From Aradus depressus (lineage: Eukaryota > Arthropoda > Insecta > Hemiptera > Aradidae): DNA of 64,000 nt. Position numbers and translations under genes: made by a program. The notes under the pieces were generated by a model. The model was not told where the DNA came from. It saw only the letters and a list, made by a program, of their open reading frames with translations, and did no database searches. The stretch lies in contig OY759225.1 of the NCBI GenBank assembly GCA_963662175.1, positions 19,021,601 through 19,085,600 of the forward strand. The letters are read 5' to 3'. Position 1 is the first letter of the stretch. Each line of letters opens with the position of its first letter. Positions 33,905 through 57,702 of this stretch are shown in pieces.

Positions 33905-34579
33905 AAATAAACTAATAATGCAAAGGTATAATTTTTTTTTTAATTTTTCCTTGATTCAATTTCGTTTTTCAATATAAAGTTTTTTTTTTTCTTTGCTTCA
34001 ATATATATTTAATGTTTAAATGGTTCAATTTTTGTTACGTTTTTTTTAAACAATTTTGTATTTTGTTTTTTTCAATAAAGTTTTCAAAAACATTGTTATG
34101 CAATTAGTATGCCTAATAATAACTTTTTGGCGTTGTATGGGGTGCAAAACTGCTGAAAAACTGAATAGTTAAGCATACGGTACTGAGTGCCGCACGAGTG
34201 TACTAATGAAACAATAAAATACGAGTGTACTAGAGGGTTAAACGTCATACTAATTTAAAAATTATGGTTTTTAGGTTCTACTGTAATATCTCAATTTGGT
34301 AGTTGTCTTATTGTTCTTGCGGAACGACGATATGTTGGTGGTTCTCACCGGTTGCTATATTGGCTGAAGAGATGGCGGCCGAGGAACAGAGACTGTCCCT
34401 GTTACACTTCTATCAATCACGTTCACATCTAGAGCTGTCCGTCCTAAATATGTGTCTAGAGAACAATGACTGCCTGCCAAGTGTACTATTTACAGTAGAC
34501 AGTGTGTAGGTAGTCTATATTTTGAAACAAAAGCTCTCTGCCCAACTTTGGTAATCGGTAGAACTGTATGAATATCAAA
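33905..34579. other. No gene recognised
   Basis: T-rich left half. 34300-34510 is more balanced in composition but has no known domain. Confidence 0.4.
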
Positions 34580-35390
34580 AAATGTCGTCGGTTAATCATC
34601 AATTTTTTTTTTACGAAATAGTTCATTTATTTTTCACCCTTATTCGAAAATATACCTGCTCTCCAGTGTACCTTAACAAAAATCCCATCCCTTTAAAAAA
34701 CGAAGTCCGCTATCTAGGCCTCATACTCGACAAACGACTAACTTGGATTCCTCACAAGAGACTGAAAAGTCAAGAAATGAACAGACGTTATAAACTTTTA
34801 CTAAGACTACTAGACGAAAGATCCAAATCAACTTTGAAAATAAAACGACTTATATACAACGCAGTACTCAAATCTATGTGGACTTATGGACTTGAACTCT
34901 GGGGTTCTGCCAAGGCTTCCAATCTCCAGCACATACAATCCTTTCAATACAAAATCCTTCGTAAAATTGCCAATGCTCCTTATTACGTCTCCAACAAAAC
35001 TTTGGATCAAAACTTCCGTACATTATGAAAACAGGGAAAAGTGGACGTGAAAAACTCAAAATAAGAAGTAAAAGTAATTTTCATGGTCAATTTATTAAAA
35101 GTTATTGATTTTTAAGGTTTTATTATACTTTTCCGACATAAAAAATATTAAATTAAGTAAAAAAGATTAGTGGAAGGTAAATTCTGGAAATTTAATTTAA
35201 TTTACACTGACCTTAACGTATCTTTTGTCACCGAAGTCGCTAAATTCAAGTATAAAAAATTATTTTCCCCTCTTAGTTCCCACAATAATCCTCAAGTCCG
35301 TGCCCTTCATTCTGTCATACTTCTCCAACAACGGCTTAAGCGTCAATGGCCTAGAGACCTCCTTAGCAACAGCAGTGACAGTGATTAATC
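34580..35390 (+). mobile_element. Jockey-like LINE fragment with a roughly 200-bp interruption
   Basis: The frame gives YLNKNPIPLKNEVRYLGLIL, DKRLTWIPHKRL, WTYGLELWGSAKASNLQHIQ and FQYKILRKIANAPYYVSNKT, the post-catalytic part of a Jockey RT. At about 35004 it is broken by an AT-rich segment, and it resumes at about 35205 with TDLNVSFVTEVAKF, ending PQVRALHSVILLQQRLKRQW and PRDLL. The interrupting segment has no recognised ends. 5'-truncated and dead. Confidence 0.8.
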
Positions 35391-35396
35391 AGTGAC

Positions 35397-35689
35397 TAGG
35401 GAGTGTCACCACTGGGACCCAAACGGAAGTTTGAATTTCGAACCAAGGACTCAAGTCAAATGTTGATTGTTGCTCATTTCAATTTCGGTCTCAACTAGTT
35501 ACGCATGCAGACAGAAGGAGACTGAGAACTGAAGAGAGACTCTGAAATGTCAGTAACCCCGTGACCTGGTCTGACAGTGATTGAGGGTCTTGAGACAGTC
35601 TCCATCTGTTGGGACAATGAGCATCGCAGCTGCTCTATTAATGGGACACGGGACACTTTCTCACACATTAACATAAATTTTATTAATTT
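35397..35689. other. No gene recognised
   Basis: Starts with 'gggagtgtcaccactggg', a piece of the repeat at 5283-5395. The remainder is unassigned. Confidence 0.4.
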
Positions 35690-36085
35690 CAGGAATTAAA
35701 AAATTAAACTATCTTTCAATAAACTCCCATATCGAAAAACTCAGACTACTAGCTCAAATTCGTCTCCACAATAGCAATAGAAATATTAAGATATTACTTG
35801 GAGGGTTTAGATATGAGTTTTGTCCTAAAAATGCCTGCAGGCTCTGTACTTTGGACGAAACGGACGACCTCATACACTTTTTGTTTGTCCCTTTTTTGTC
35901 CTTTGTGTATCCCCAGGCTTCTCCACAATTATCTCACTAATAAACCAAAATTCGACCTAGAAGAAATTGTGCATTTTTTTGATAACAGATGTTAGAAAAA
36001 TTAACCATTTAATTTTATTTTTTACTGTAAGCTTGAAAATTAAGAATAATATATAATAATTTATTGCTTGTAAGATATATATATA
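35690..36085 (+). pseudogene. LINE 3' end, second copy
   Basis: Near-duplicate of 24008-24362 with a little more coding sequence: SHIEKLRLLAQIRLHNSNRN and LLGGFRYEFCPKNACRLC, then DETDDLIHFLF. It extends upstream of the other copy, so the two truncated independently. The UTR ends at about 36085. Confidence 0.7.
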
Positions 36086-36089
36086 TATG

Positions 36090-36312
36090 GAAGATGGAAC
36101 CTTAAATCCTCTTCGTTCTTAACTTTTTTTTTACATTATTTTCCTTTACTTTTATCATCCATATACTCTTACCCATTCATCAAAATTGTTTTCCAATTCC
36201 TTTTTATTTTTTTTTCTTCCTGTTCTTGTCCTAATAATTAGTATAAATTTTCGTCCCGAGGACCTACCACTGGCTGGCCTTCCTCTCACATGCCATTCAC
36301 GCCAACATGTCA
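36090..36312 (+). mobile_element. Jockey-like 3' UTR fragment
   Basis: 'tcttgtcctaataatta', 'cgtcccgaggacctaccact' and 'ctcacatgccattcacgcca' match the 3' UTR of the minus-strand LINE at 6179-7005. Confidence 0.75.
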
Positions 36313-36315
36313 ATA

Positions 36316-36385
36316 TCTATAATATAAAGGAGAATTTGCTATTTAGATATATACCTATATATCTTACATTATATTACACATTATA

Positions 36386-36421
<36 letters not shown>

Positions 36422-36489
36422 GTGTAATATAATATATATATATATATATATAATGTGTAATATAATGTATATATACATATACATATATA

Positions 36490-36524
<35 letters not shown>

Positions 36525-36580
36525 GTAAGATATATAGGTATATATATCTAAATAGCCAATTCTCCTTTATATTATATAGG
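36316..36580. mobile_element. Fold-back element with (TA)n core
   Basis: 'aaaggagaatttgctattta' at the left is mirrored by 'taaatagccaattctccttt' at the right. The core is alternating TA. Confidence 0.7.
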
Positions 36581-36710
36581 CCGGTACCAGAGCGATCTTT
36601 CGTCACTCTGATGGACATGACATCCCGGCTCTACTGTGGGAGTCCTACGTTAATAGCTAAATTTTTATTCACTCGGCAAGCACACATACCACTGAGCTAC
36701 CGGCGAACTC
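36581..36710 (-). mobile_element. SINE-A fragment, internally deleted
   Basis: Plus strand: 'gtaccagagcgatctttcgt' to 'ccactgagctaccggcga'. Confidence 0.75.
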
Positions 36711-37124
36711 TAAAAGCCTTATTATTTTTGGAAAAGATTCAGTGCATGCGCAGTAGCTTAAAACAATATGTCACATATGCTTTGTCAGCTTTTGTTCTAT
36801 AGTAAAATAAATCAAGTTGGCTGTTTAAAGTAACAATAAACTAGAAGAGTTGCAGTGGTCTCTTTGTCCAATTTCCTCCAATTTTTCTTTAAGAATTATT
36901 GAGAAGGACGTAGATTTACTGAGATGGGAGGACAGCTACTGAAGAATAAAGTGGCTGACCCTGACGAGTTTAGTGTTTCTCTGTAGCTTTATGGCCCATA
37001 AGCAGTATCTTACTCATTATTTACAGAAAAAAAAAAACAATACTCCAACAGGGACGTATATAGATAACATTGGAATTTTCTTTCTACTCACAGAAACTTA
37101 TGAAAAATAAAAAGTCTGGGTGAA
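36711..37124. other. No gene seen
   Basis: No recognised feature. Confidence 0.4.
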
Positions 37125-37490
37125 TTACCGGCTATGTACTTCCCCAGCACGATTTAATAAATTTAATTTATAGATTTAATAAATTAATAAATAATTTTAA
37201 ATTTAGGCTCAAACTCATCATTTGACCTACGTGGTGGCTTCTGAAACCTCATACTTGATTTTGTTATTATTTGAATCGAGCTTCCCCTCTCTCACCTTCA
37301 CCTTCCCTTCGACCGATATCGCGGAAAATAAATAGGTGATATCCTTATGGGGTTTTGGATGTAAATACAAAATATCGAGTCGATAGATTCATTACATCGG
37401 CAGTTATTGCGATTTTTGAGTATAGCTCCTTGATCCTCCCCTCCCCTTTGGATGATTTGACAGAAAATTAATAGGTGTCATCCTTAGAAG
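37125..37490 (+). repeat. Repeat Q, longer copy
   Basis: Includes the 'ctatgtacttccccagcacg' end, then 'cttcgaccgatatcgcggaa', 'tcattacatcggcagttatt' and 'aattaataggtgtcatcctt'. Confidence 0.6.
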
Positions 37491-37635
37491 GTTCTGATTA
37501 TACTAGTTATTAGATCTTAGATTGTTACACAAATGTACTTAGATATAACAATAATAATAATAAATACAATTACATAAATAAAAAATCAATGAATAAATAC
37601 TAGAAAATAAATTATATAAATAAATAGTAAATAGA

Positions 37636-37768
37636 GTAGAGTTAGTTATTATGACTCATGCCCGGGCTTTAACTACAATGCAGTTTACAATGTCATATCG
37701 CCTACTACCAGAGCGCTCTTTCGTCACTCTTCTGGACATGAGCCCGACTCTACAGTGGGAGTCTTTAA
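37636..37768 (-). mobile_element. SINE-A tail and distal body
   Basis: Plus strand: 'gagttagttattatgactca' to 'actctacagtgggagtcttt'. A pogo element starts right after it. Confidence 0.8.
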
Positions 37769-37770
37769 TA

Positions 37771-38459
37771 CAGTTGACTCGCGATAGTCCGGTACTACGG
37801 GACCGCGGGGTTGTCGGATTACCAAAGGTTGGCTCTATTTAATTGAATTTGCAGTGTATAAGTTTGAAAAATTGATTTAAAAAAATCTGTGATGGTCTTC
37901 TGTTTCTTTTTACGCATACAATCAGTCATATCCTTTTCTTGAATGTCTTTTAAAATGAACACATTGTTCACGTCAAGCTCACGTTCCTCGCACCAGCGTA
38001 TTCAAGTGTTAGCAGCCGACATAGCTTCATCACAAGTGACTGTATATTTCGTCTCCACGGCCTCCTCGATTATGTCGTCTTGTGTATCAGATGTTACTTC
38101 TTGCACTATCTCTTCATCCTTTGTCAGCGCCCAGGTTGTCGTCTAAGACCCATCTTCTTAATTCTTTCATGATTCTTGTGGAATATTTATATCATCGCAA
38201 AGTGTCAGTGTATCCTCCACAACATTGTACACACCCTATACCGTAAACGAGAAATAGCCGTGGGAGTTTCGCCGCGGTCATGCCTCTTAATAATTTCCCA
38301 TTTTTCAGGAAGAGTTAATGTTTTATGCTTACGTTTATTGCTTCCACTTGTACTTGCCATCACACTTAATAATAAAAATCGTAGGGTTAACTGTAATAAT
38401 ATCACAAATAGAGCAACTGCACACTCACGTTATTGCTACTGAACACAGCGAGGAACTAA
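37771..38459 (-). mobile_element. pogo/Tigger non-autonomous element, copy 2
   Basis: Begins on the plus strand 'cagttgactcgcgatagtcc' next to 'ta'. The minus strand encodes the same CENP-B-like N-terminus as copy 1 (from ATG 38360: KRKHKTLTLPEKWEIIKRHD, then RGETPTAISRLRYRV) and the same C-terminal remnant, across the same deletion junction. The far end is truncated at 38459, where a SINE piece begins. Confidence 0.85.
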
Positions 38460-38590
38460 GTATCTGACATCGCATAGGCTCGGGACCATCGCTTAAAGTC
38501 CTTTCCAAAGGACGGCGTGCTCTACATTTTTCAATATTCAGATAAAAAAACTCAAGGGCCTCGGCCGGGTTTCGACCTCGCGATTTCGTG
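38460..38590 (-). mobile_element. SINE-A fragment
   Basis: Plus strand: 'tatctgacatcgcataggct' to 'ggccgggtttcgacctcgcg'. Confidence 0.75.
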
Positions 38591-39080
38591 CTGATACATT
38601 CATTATATCCGGCAGTTATTTAAGTTTTTATGTTATAACCCCTATTCCCTCCCTTCCCATTGGCCGATTTATCTGAAAATTAATAGGTGTTGTCTTTATG
38701 TGCTTCTGAATACGCATATAAAATTTCATGTCGATATATTCATTTGAACAATCGTTTAAATTCAATATCAACTAGTTGTCATTTTTCTTTTTTCTATTCA
38801 TTTTAAAATTTCTTTTCTGACTTCCTTTCGGATTGCTTTTCTGATTTCTTCTGTTGAAAGAGCAGTAAACTCAAAACCTCCAAAAGGAAAGGCTTTTGTT
38901 CTAAAAGAATCTCATTAAAGCTATTTAATTTTATTTATATTCATATTATAGGGAGTTACCGTGTTCGCAAACAGGATTATTTTTATTTTTTTTTTAAATT
39001 TGTAATCAGGGTTTGAAAATAATAAAATTCCGATAAAAAATCAACATCGAATTTCTTACCGATTGTATTACCTACTTTTA
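38591..39080 (+). repeat. Repeat Q, interrupted
   Basis: 'attcattatatccggcagtt', 'cccattggccgatttatctg' and 'cgatatattcat', then the LINE-tail-like repeat at 38830-38930 (also at 20345), then repeat Q continues with 'gggagttaccgtgttcgca'. Confidence 0.6.
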
Positions 39081-40134
39081 TACCTTGTATAATTGGATAA
39101 TTAAAACACACAATAATGAACCTTAAAAACACCAGGTACGGTTGTTATAAAATTTAAATAATTATAATTTACCAGTGTTAAGGGCAGATGTTACTGATGT
39201 CTTCTACCAATGGCCATAGAACCTTCCCGAGTGAGCTCACAGAACCGACTGAGTCCAAGAAGACTGACTCGACCGCCAAAATAAAACCTAGACTCCACTC
39301 CTCCCGTCTCCACATCATTCACAGCGCTTTAATTTTACATTCTCCCTTCAACAAATATATTTCTTTAATTTTATTTTTTATATTTAAACTTTATACAATT
39401 ATAAATCATTTTATACAAGAATGTTCCAATTGAATCATTATATTTATATTATAAAAATAAAATGAAGGGAGCAGATGTACTCAAATGATGACTTCATCTT
39501 AAATCACCATTTCAAAGAACTAATGAAATATAAATGTGAAGGTCACTTAAACAGTATACTTAAATAATATTGTACAAAAACTATAATAGAGACAACTTTC
39601 CATCGGTAAAACAAAATGGAGTAGATTATGCAAATAGAAAATGAAATTGGTTCTTCGACTCGCTCTCTTATCCGGCTCTCGCAAATTAATATAAAATTTG
39701 TTAAACTAAAATTAACATTCAATTATTAGATTATCAATTATATGAGTCACGTGTATTTACGAGCACATAATAATTCCGTAACTCACGAAACTTTTATGTA
39801 TTTTTATTGTACATATATAATGATGGGAACGCTAATACAATATTTTATTACTCCACTAATATCCTATAAGTAAATTATAATAAATACATAGTTGAAAATC
39901 AAACATTTATAAAAAATGTTTCCTAGAATAGAAAAACAAAGGTACCTACCGATGTCCGTGGCACAACAATATCGTCTTATCGGGAAATGAACACTTAACT
40001 AGTAAAGTATGTACATATTTGTCAATTTAATAAATGTTATCAACAAAATACCTACCTGTTTTATTCCTTAACTCACCTAAAAACACTTTTTTTTATGCTT
40101 TAATTGATATATTTTTTCTCATTAATTGATTTCC
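39081..40134. other. No gene recognised
   Basis: 39180-39330 is less AT-rich and open in places on both strands, without a recognisable domain. The rest is AT-rich. Confidence 0.35.
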
Positions 40135-40207
40135 GTTATCCGGCGTTTTCTGTTATCCGGCGTTACGTCGGTCCCGGCAACGCCGAATAAGGGAGAGTCT
40201 ACTGTAG
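40135..40207 (-). mobile_element. Tigger-like terminal fragment
   Basis: On the minus strand 'acagtagactctcccttatt' and 'cggcgttgccgggaccgac' look like a Tigger/pogo end. The partner end was not found. Confidence 0.5.
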
Positions 40208-40994
40208 TTTATATTCTAGTGAGGGGCAAACATCCCAGCAACGGGCTTACGATGCTACAACCATTGCTGAAATGGCCCCGATAATTATTTATCATCATTT
40301 AAATGTGAATTTTTTTGTCGAAAACGTTCGCCTGTGAATATAACGCTACTCTCGGGGGCTCAATTTGTTTGAGAATTCCCAAAACAAATTTAGGATCTGA
40401 CCTTCATGAGTTAAGCTCTATTATTATTTTTTTCAGATTTTTAGCAACTATTCTTCAATGGAGGAGGGGGCACATTTTCCGGTAGAAAGAAATTTCCGCA
40501 ACTGACTTGGTGAAATCAACAAACAAAATTTAAAACACGAAATATAATTCTATCGTGCTCTTCTCATCAAAAAAATATCTTTAGATATAATCCCATCCGC
40601 ATCAAATCTGAAAGCAGGAAAATAGAAAGTAAACGCATTTCATAGCTTCATATATTATAATTGTTGTATAAAAATATATCATATCATAAAATAGTGTGAA
40701 GCTTCAAATATTATCTATATACTTCAATTCAATAAAATATAGTATATCCAGGACCGGGCGAAGCGGGCAAAAGTTCGCAGCGCCGATTATGTATAAAAAA
40801 ATATATAATTTGTAAAAGTGAGAAGTGGTATTGACATAAAATCATTTCATAAAATGATGCTACTAAAAATTGTTATTTTACTCTCCTTTTGTTTAAAAGA
40901 ACTAAATAATTGTTCAAAAAAGTTATAAAATTTATAATAAAATCAATAATAAAATATTTAAAAATTAAAATTAAAATCAAATAAAATTACAATG
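40208..40994. other. No gene seen
   Basis: AT-rich. 'ggaccgggcgaagcgggcaa' near 40752 is a common type of insect repeat fragment. Confidence 0.4.
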
Positions 40995-41378
40995 TGAGGA
41001 GTTTGGAGCCAGAGCGGACCAACTGGTTGAAACCGAACAGGTAGAAAATGGCAATTGAAAATTGAGTACATTTTGTTTATCTCCATAAATGGGCCCCAAA
41101 TATTTATTTATATTTGAAATTTTAGAATAGTATTGGATGAGTGATCCCTTTTTGTGTTCTATAAAGTTTTTGAAGGCCATATGATCCATTGTGACTTTGA
41201 AAATATATGCACAAAATACTTGTGGACTAAACTTAAAGTGCTGCTATCTATCACTGAAGTGAAGAAACTAAGTGATCCACACTGGTTTTGAAAAAGGGAA
41301 CCTATGCCAACATCAGGATGGTAATAACTCATTTTCCGAAAAATTGTGGGTTGGTCCGCTCAGGCTCCAAACTCCTCA
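40995..41378 (-). mobile_element. 384-bp MITE, copy 2
   Basis: Inverted relative to 3821-4204, same length, very similar throughout. It abuts another MITE at its right end. Confidence 0.8.
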
Positions 41379-41645
41379 TATATGAGTAGGTGATTTCCAA
41401 AACCAGCCATTTCTCATCTTGAGTGCCAAAAGTAGCTATTAGAAAACTTAAATAAAAAATAGCAAATTTTCTAGCCACAATATATTTGGCAACGTTTGCA
41501 AGATGAGAGATAAAGTTATTACCCATCCATAAAAAAAAAATAGGAACTTCAACTTAAAACAGTAAATTTTTATCAGTTTTTGGTGATTATCCCAAAAGTT
41601 GTTTACGGACAAATGGCTGGTTTTGGAAATCACCTACTCATATGT
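41379..41645. mobile_element. MITE with 29-bp TIRs
   Basis: 'gagtaggtgatttccaaaac' at the left is mirrored exactly by 'gttttggaaatcacctactc' at the right. About 265 bp, non-coding. Confidence 0.8.
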
Positions 41646-43776
41646 AAAATGTAATACTTGAGAAAATGATACTCTAAAAAAGTAACTTTGAGTATTGTTA
41701 ATTTCAGTATTGCCAGGGCGCCATTTTCATGATCCGCCGGCCCTCAGTATATCATTATATAAAGCGAAATAAAATTTGAAAAAAAAATATTAACAGGTGA
41801 GTAAACGAAAAGTCTATAAAATAAATATTATTCTATGTTATTTCGCTATATTCAAATATTCCTTGACATTAAATGTTACTTAATATTCAAAAGATTTAAT
41901 TGTTGTTTCCTTTGTATTTTTCTTTACCTATAACTATTTTTCCTTTTTAGGAGCTTTTAAAAGCCATAATTTTGAAAAATAATTACACAAATGAGTAATC
42001 AAGAGGTATGAGTTCAACAATATATTTTATTTATGCAACTAATCGTACATAAATGTTTAACAAGTATCACTAGAATTCACAAACCATTAAAGTTCAAATC
42101 AACATTCCTAGAATAAATAAACTAACAATTAAAAAGTTACAATATGGTTAATATTGCAATTTTTTCTAATAATAGAAAAAGGTTTTTGCAAAAATTATAT
42201 TATTTTATCACTTTTTTAATTTTTACTTTATATGCTACATTATACAGGCCTGCATTTTTTTATGACTTAACATGTCAATAATGAAGAAATAATGTAGTTT
42301 AAAGTGTATTTGACAGTTAAGTGCAGCTATAAAATTTACCATCCTGGTTAATAAAGAATCATGAATATATCTGAAAATATAGTTGGTTCAAAGTACATTT
42401 GAGTTTATTCTCACATATTATATTCCTGCACTTTCGTAAAAATTAGGATGAAAATAATGAAGAAATAAAAGGTTTAAATATATTTGAGAAGTTCAAAATC
42501 ACATTAGATAGGCCAGATTTTCGTTAAATATATGAAAATAATGAAGAAATAATGTATACATAAATTTTGTAAAGTATATTCGAGAATGTGTAGATTATAA
42601 GAAAGAGACAAAAGTGACTAAGATAGTCTGACTCTTAGGAACAGATATTTGACTCATCAAACTAGCCACAAATTGAACCTTAAAACATGGCTACCAACCA
42701 ATGTTTTTCTTTATACAGAAAGATATAATTGCTCTTCTTTGAAGAAAAAAAATGCAATTGAAAATAAAAAAAATTAATATGAATTGTTATTTTTCATTTT
42801 TAGGGTTCCGTAAACCCGAAAATCAATTGTACAGCGTTTTTTGACAGTAACATAGTAAATATCTTGGTAACTAAAAACGTATTTCATTGGAACATTTCAC
42901 GACGTTAAAAAATGGGTCATATGTACTCGTATATCTATCGAAACATATTCAAATCAACAATGAACTGAATACCAGGTAAAAATTATATTTTTAAGGTTAA
43001 ATTAATTTTTTTTACGCTCAATAATATTTATCGTTCCATTCAAATGAAAAAAAAATAACTGTATGTCTTTCTTTATAAAAATTTTTTTATTATTATCAAA
43101 CAATTGAGAGACACTTAAAAGCTATCCAAATGTTCAAAAAATTCACATTATACAGGTCTGCACTTATATAAAACATAGCATGGAAATACTGAAGAAAATA
43201 TAAAATCCTGGTGAGATTCATTATGAAAATATCTATGAAAATTTCTGCTTCGTTATTGTTTCTTTCTGTCAATGTTCATCCTTGGAACTCTTAATTTTGT
43301 GACGAACATTTTTTTTTTTTAAATATATCAAAATTTCTTAAAATAACATACAATTCCATCCAAAATTTTGATTGTACAGTTATCTGGAGATGTATGAAGT
43401 GACACATATGTATATAAACTGGATAATGTTTTAGCTGATTCTATAATGTATTAAGTAAAACCAAAATTAAAGTTATGGGATTTCACAAAAATAAAGATAA
43501 TAATACTATGCTCACTAAAATAATAATTCGAACAGAATTTGTTTACAACAATTATATTGTGTTCAGTAATCAATTTTAAATGAATCTAGATAGTCAGCTC
43601 TCTTGTAGTACACTTACTGGTGGAGCTACAATCTACACTTAGGTAAACACTAATATGACCGGTTATATTGTGCGTAAGCCTCAGGCCAAACAAATGCCCA
43701 AAACAAAAGGGAAAATATATATTTCTCCTTCAAAAAAGGATGTAGGCAACATTCATTTAATGATAGCCTCCTTCTA
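41646..43776. other. Long AT-rich stretch, no gene
   Basis: 'aatgaagaaata' and its variants recur about five times between 42280 and 43200 with 'tacaggcctgca'-type flanks, a very degenerate repeat. No coding signal. I searched here for the missing last lipase exon without success. Confidence 0.45.
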
Positions 43777-43937
43777 ACAGTTATATTATAGCCAATTTCA
43801 TAATTCCCTGCTCCTTTTAACAGTAAAATAGCCAATTTCATAATTCCTGCTCCTTTTAACAGTAAAATAGCCAATTTCATAATTCCTGCTCCTTTTAACA
43901 GTTAAATAGTCAATTTCACAATTCCTGCTCCTTCTAA
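43777..43937. repeat. Minisatellite, 39-bp unit, about 4 copies
   Basis: The unit contains 'aacagtaaaatagccaattt' and 'cataattcctgctcctttt'. The first and last units are diverged. Confidence 0.85.
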
Positions 43938-44011
43938 TCGAACAGGCTAGTCTGACATTTTAGATTTCATCCATTTAAAAAGAGTAAAATCTCATATATA
44001 ATTTAAAATAA

Positions 44012-44235
44012 GGGCGCCTGGTAGCTTAGAGGTAGCCTGCTTGCCTAGTGAGATCAAGATTACGGGTTCGAAACCCGGACGAGGCCTTCCTCATTTGGAA
44101 GATGAAAAAATCTTGAGCATGCCGTCCTTCGGATGGGCTGTTAAGCGATGGTCCCAAGCCTGTTCAATGTTGGTTACTCGTTAATGACCCTACCCAAAGT
44201 AACTAAACCTGAGTAGGCAACATTCAACAAAACGT
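44012..44235 (+). mobile_element. SINE-A copy, 3' truncated
   Basis: Head with a modified A box ('ggtagcttagaggtag') and a perfect B box ('cgggttcgaaacccgg'). The body stops at 'gagtaggcaacatt'. Confidence 0.85.
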
Positions 44236-44500
44236 ATCCCTTGCAATGAAGGCAAATTAATATCGATAGTCCAACTGACATCGACAGCCTATCCAGTGTA
44301 GGTCCTAAATATCTCACGGCATTTATCTGAGGTAGGGGCTTGTCGTAGATAAAGACTGCGGGGCATATATCTCGTCTTAGTGTAAATATATAAAATTGAA
44401 AACAAATATATATTCGACATTCCAACCTGATCATATTTTTTGTTCTCTTTTTTCCTGGCATTGCATTTTGCCAGTTTTTGTATAATTAATTGCATAAGGA
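44236..44500 (-). pseudogene. Jockey-like LINE fragment
   Basis: The minus frame reads FTLRRDICPAVFIYDKPLPQ and INAVRYLGPTLDRL, the region just after the RT catalytic motif. It resembles the LINE at 6179-7005 (FIYDN). Confidence 0.7.
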
Positions 44501-44973
44501 CTATGATCCAAAGTTTTGACCAAAAATCTTCCTCGTAAACTGAAACAAGAATGTTTTGAACATTTCCATTAGTTACATCCAAATTAACGTTTTCAGAATA
44601 ACATAAATATAAACAATCAACTTGTTTAACTTTTAAAATATATTTTTTTGTTGTTATTCTCTATTTTTATTATATTTCCTAAATTATTCTATCATAATAA
44701 ATATTATTCCTCTTTTGTTAATTTAACACATTTATATATTTTTATCATGTATTTATTTATTTTTTTATTTTCACTATGTTTATTTTTCTTCTCTCTCCTC
44801 ACACTTTTCTATCTAGCCTCTATTGTCTAAAATTAATTTTACTTGTCTGGGCATCCTCCCTTCTCTTTTATAATCAACCATCACAGTATTATGCTCTATC
44901 GATTTTATTATGTATTTTATTTTTTTCTTAGTTATATACTTTTTTTTTACATATTTCATACATGTAACACACA

Positions 44974-45176
44974 TATAAATAAATTAGTGCTACATTGGAG
45001 AAAAACTAGACAATTATAAATAGAGATAAACAAAAGATTAACATGAAAAACATAAAATTAAGGTTTATTATGATTCATAATGAAGCTTAATTTTATGTTT
45101 TTCATGTTAATCTTTTGTTTATCTCTATTTATAATTGTCTAGTTTTTCTCCAATGTAGCACTAATTTATTTATTTA
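44974..45176. mobile_element. Fold-back palindrome, arms of about 95 bp
   Basis: 'attagtgctacattggagaa' at the left is mirrored by 'ttctccaatgtagcactaat' at the right. It lies just downstream of the last recognised lipase exon. Confidence 0.75.
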
Positions 45177-45394
45177 TTTGTACGTCATACTGATAGTATA
45201 TTTCATTGTTCCTGTTCTTTACTCTATATGTATTTATTCTTAGGAACCTCTTTTTTTTAAGACTGTCAGTCTTAACCTTCCAAACTTCTAAATTTTCTTA
45301 AACTCTCTAAGCTTTCATAACCTTCTTTATCTTCTTAGATTAGGAAAGTTATGAAGGTCGTCCAATATAAGTCGAAGGCTAAGGATATAGTTAC

Positions 45395-57214
<11,820 letters not shown>

Positions 57215-57702
57215 AATGACCAGTGGGTGATTTGCACTATTGACTTCTTGATCGGGCTCTTGTTTAAAATTTAAAACTTTTTTTTAATATTTTTTATCTA
57301 AGATAAGATTATAAATATTTATTTCAAAAACGATAACAACATACTTCTCTATAATTATAACTGACACTGATGAATTGACGGAAACAATTAAATAAAACAA
57401 CACAGATAATAAAAGTAAATGTCATTATTTAAAAAAAAATATTTATAAGTAGTGGGAATTTAACAGTCGATGAGAAGGTAAACAGGAAAGTTGGAGACTG
57501 TGGACGAGCCAAGGCAACACTGAGTCGTGATTCGTAGTGGCCAACAGAAATTAAAGATTATTAGTACGCTGTGTTCGTAATCTCTGCCTCCCTCCTTCCT
57601 GCAAATCAAGTCAATACATTATATTATGTAAGTCAGACTTTCTTATTTAATGTATTAGCTCCTTACATTTTGTTGTCAACTGTCTGAAGTGTACTATAAT
57701 GA

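Noticed and set aside
43650..43880. Last lipase exon or small protein
   Set aside because: The frame is mostly a 39-bp minisatellite. No acceptor plus plausible lipase C-terminus was found here or elsewhere downstream.
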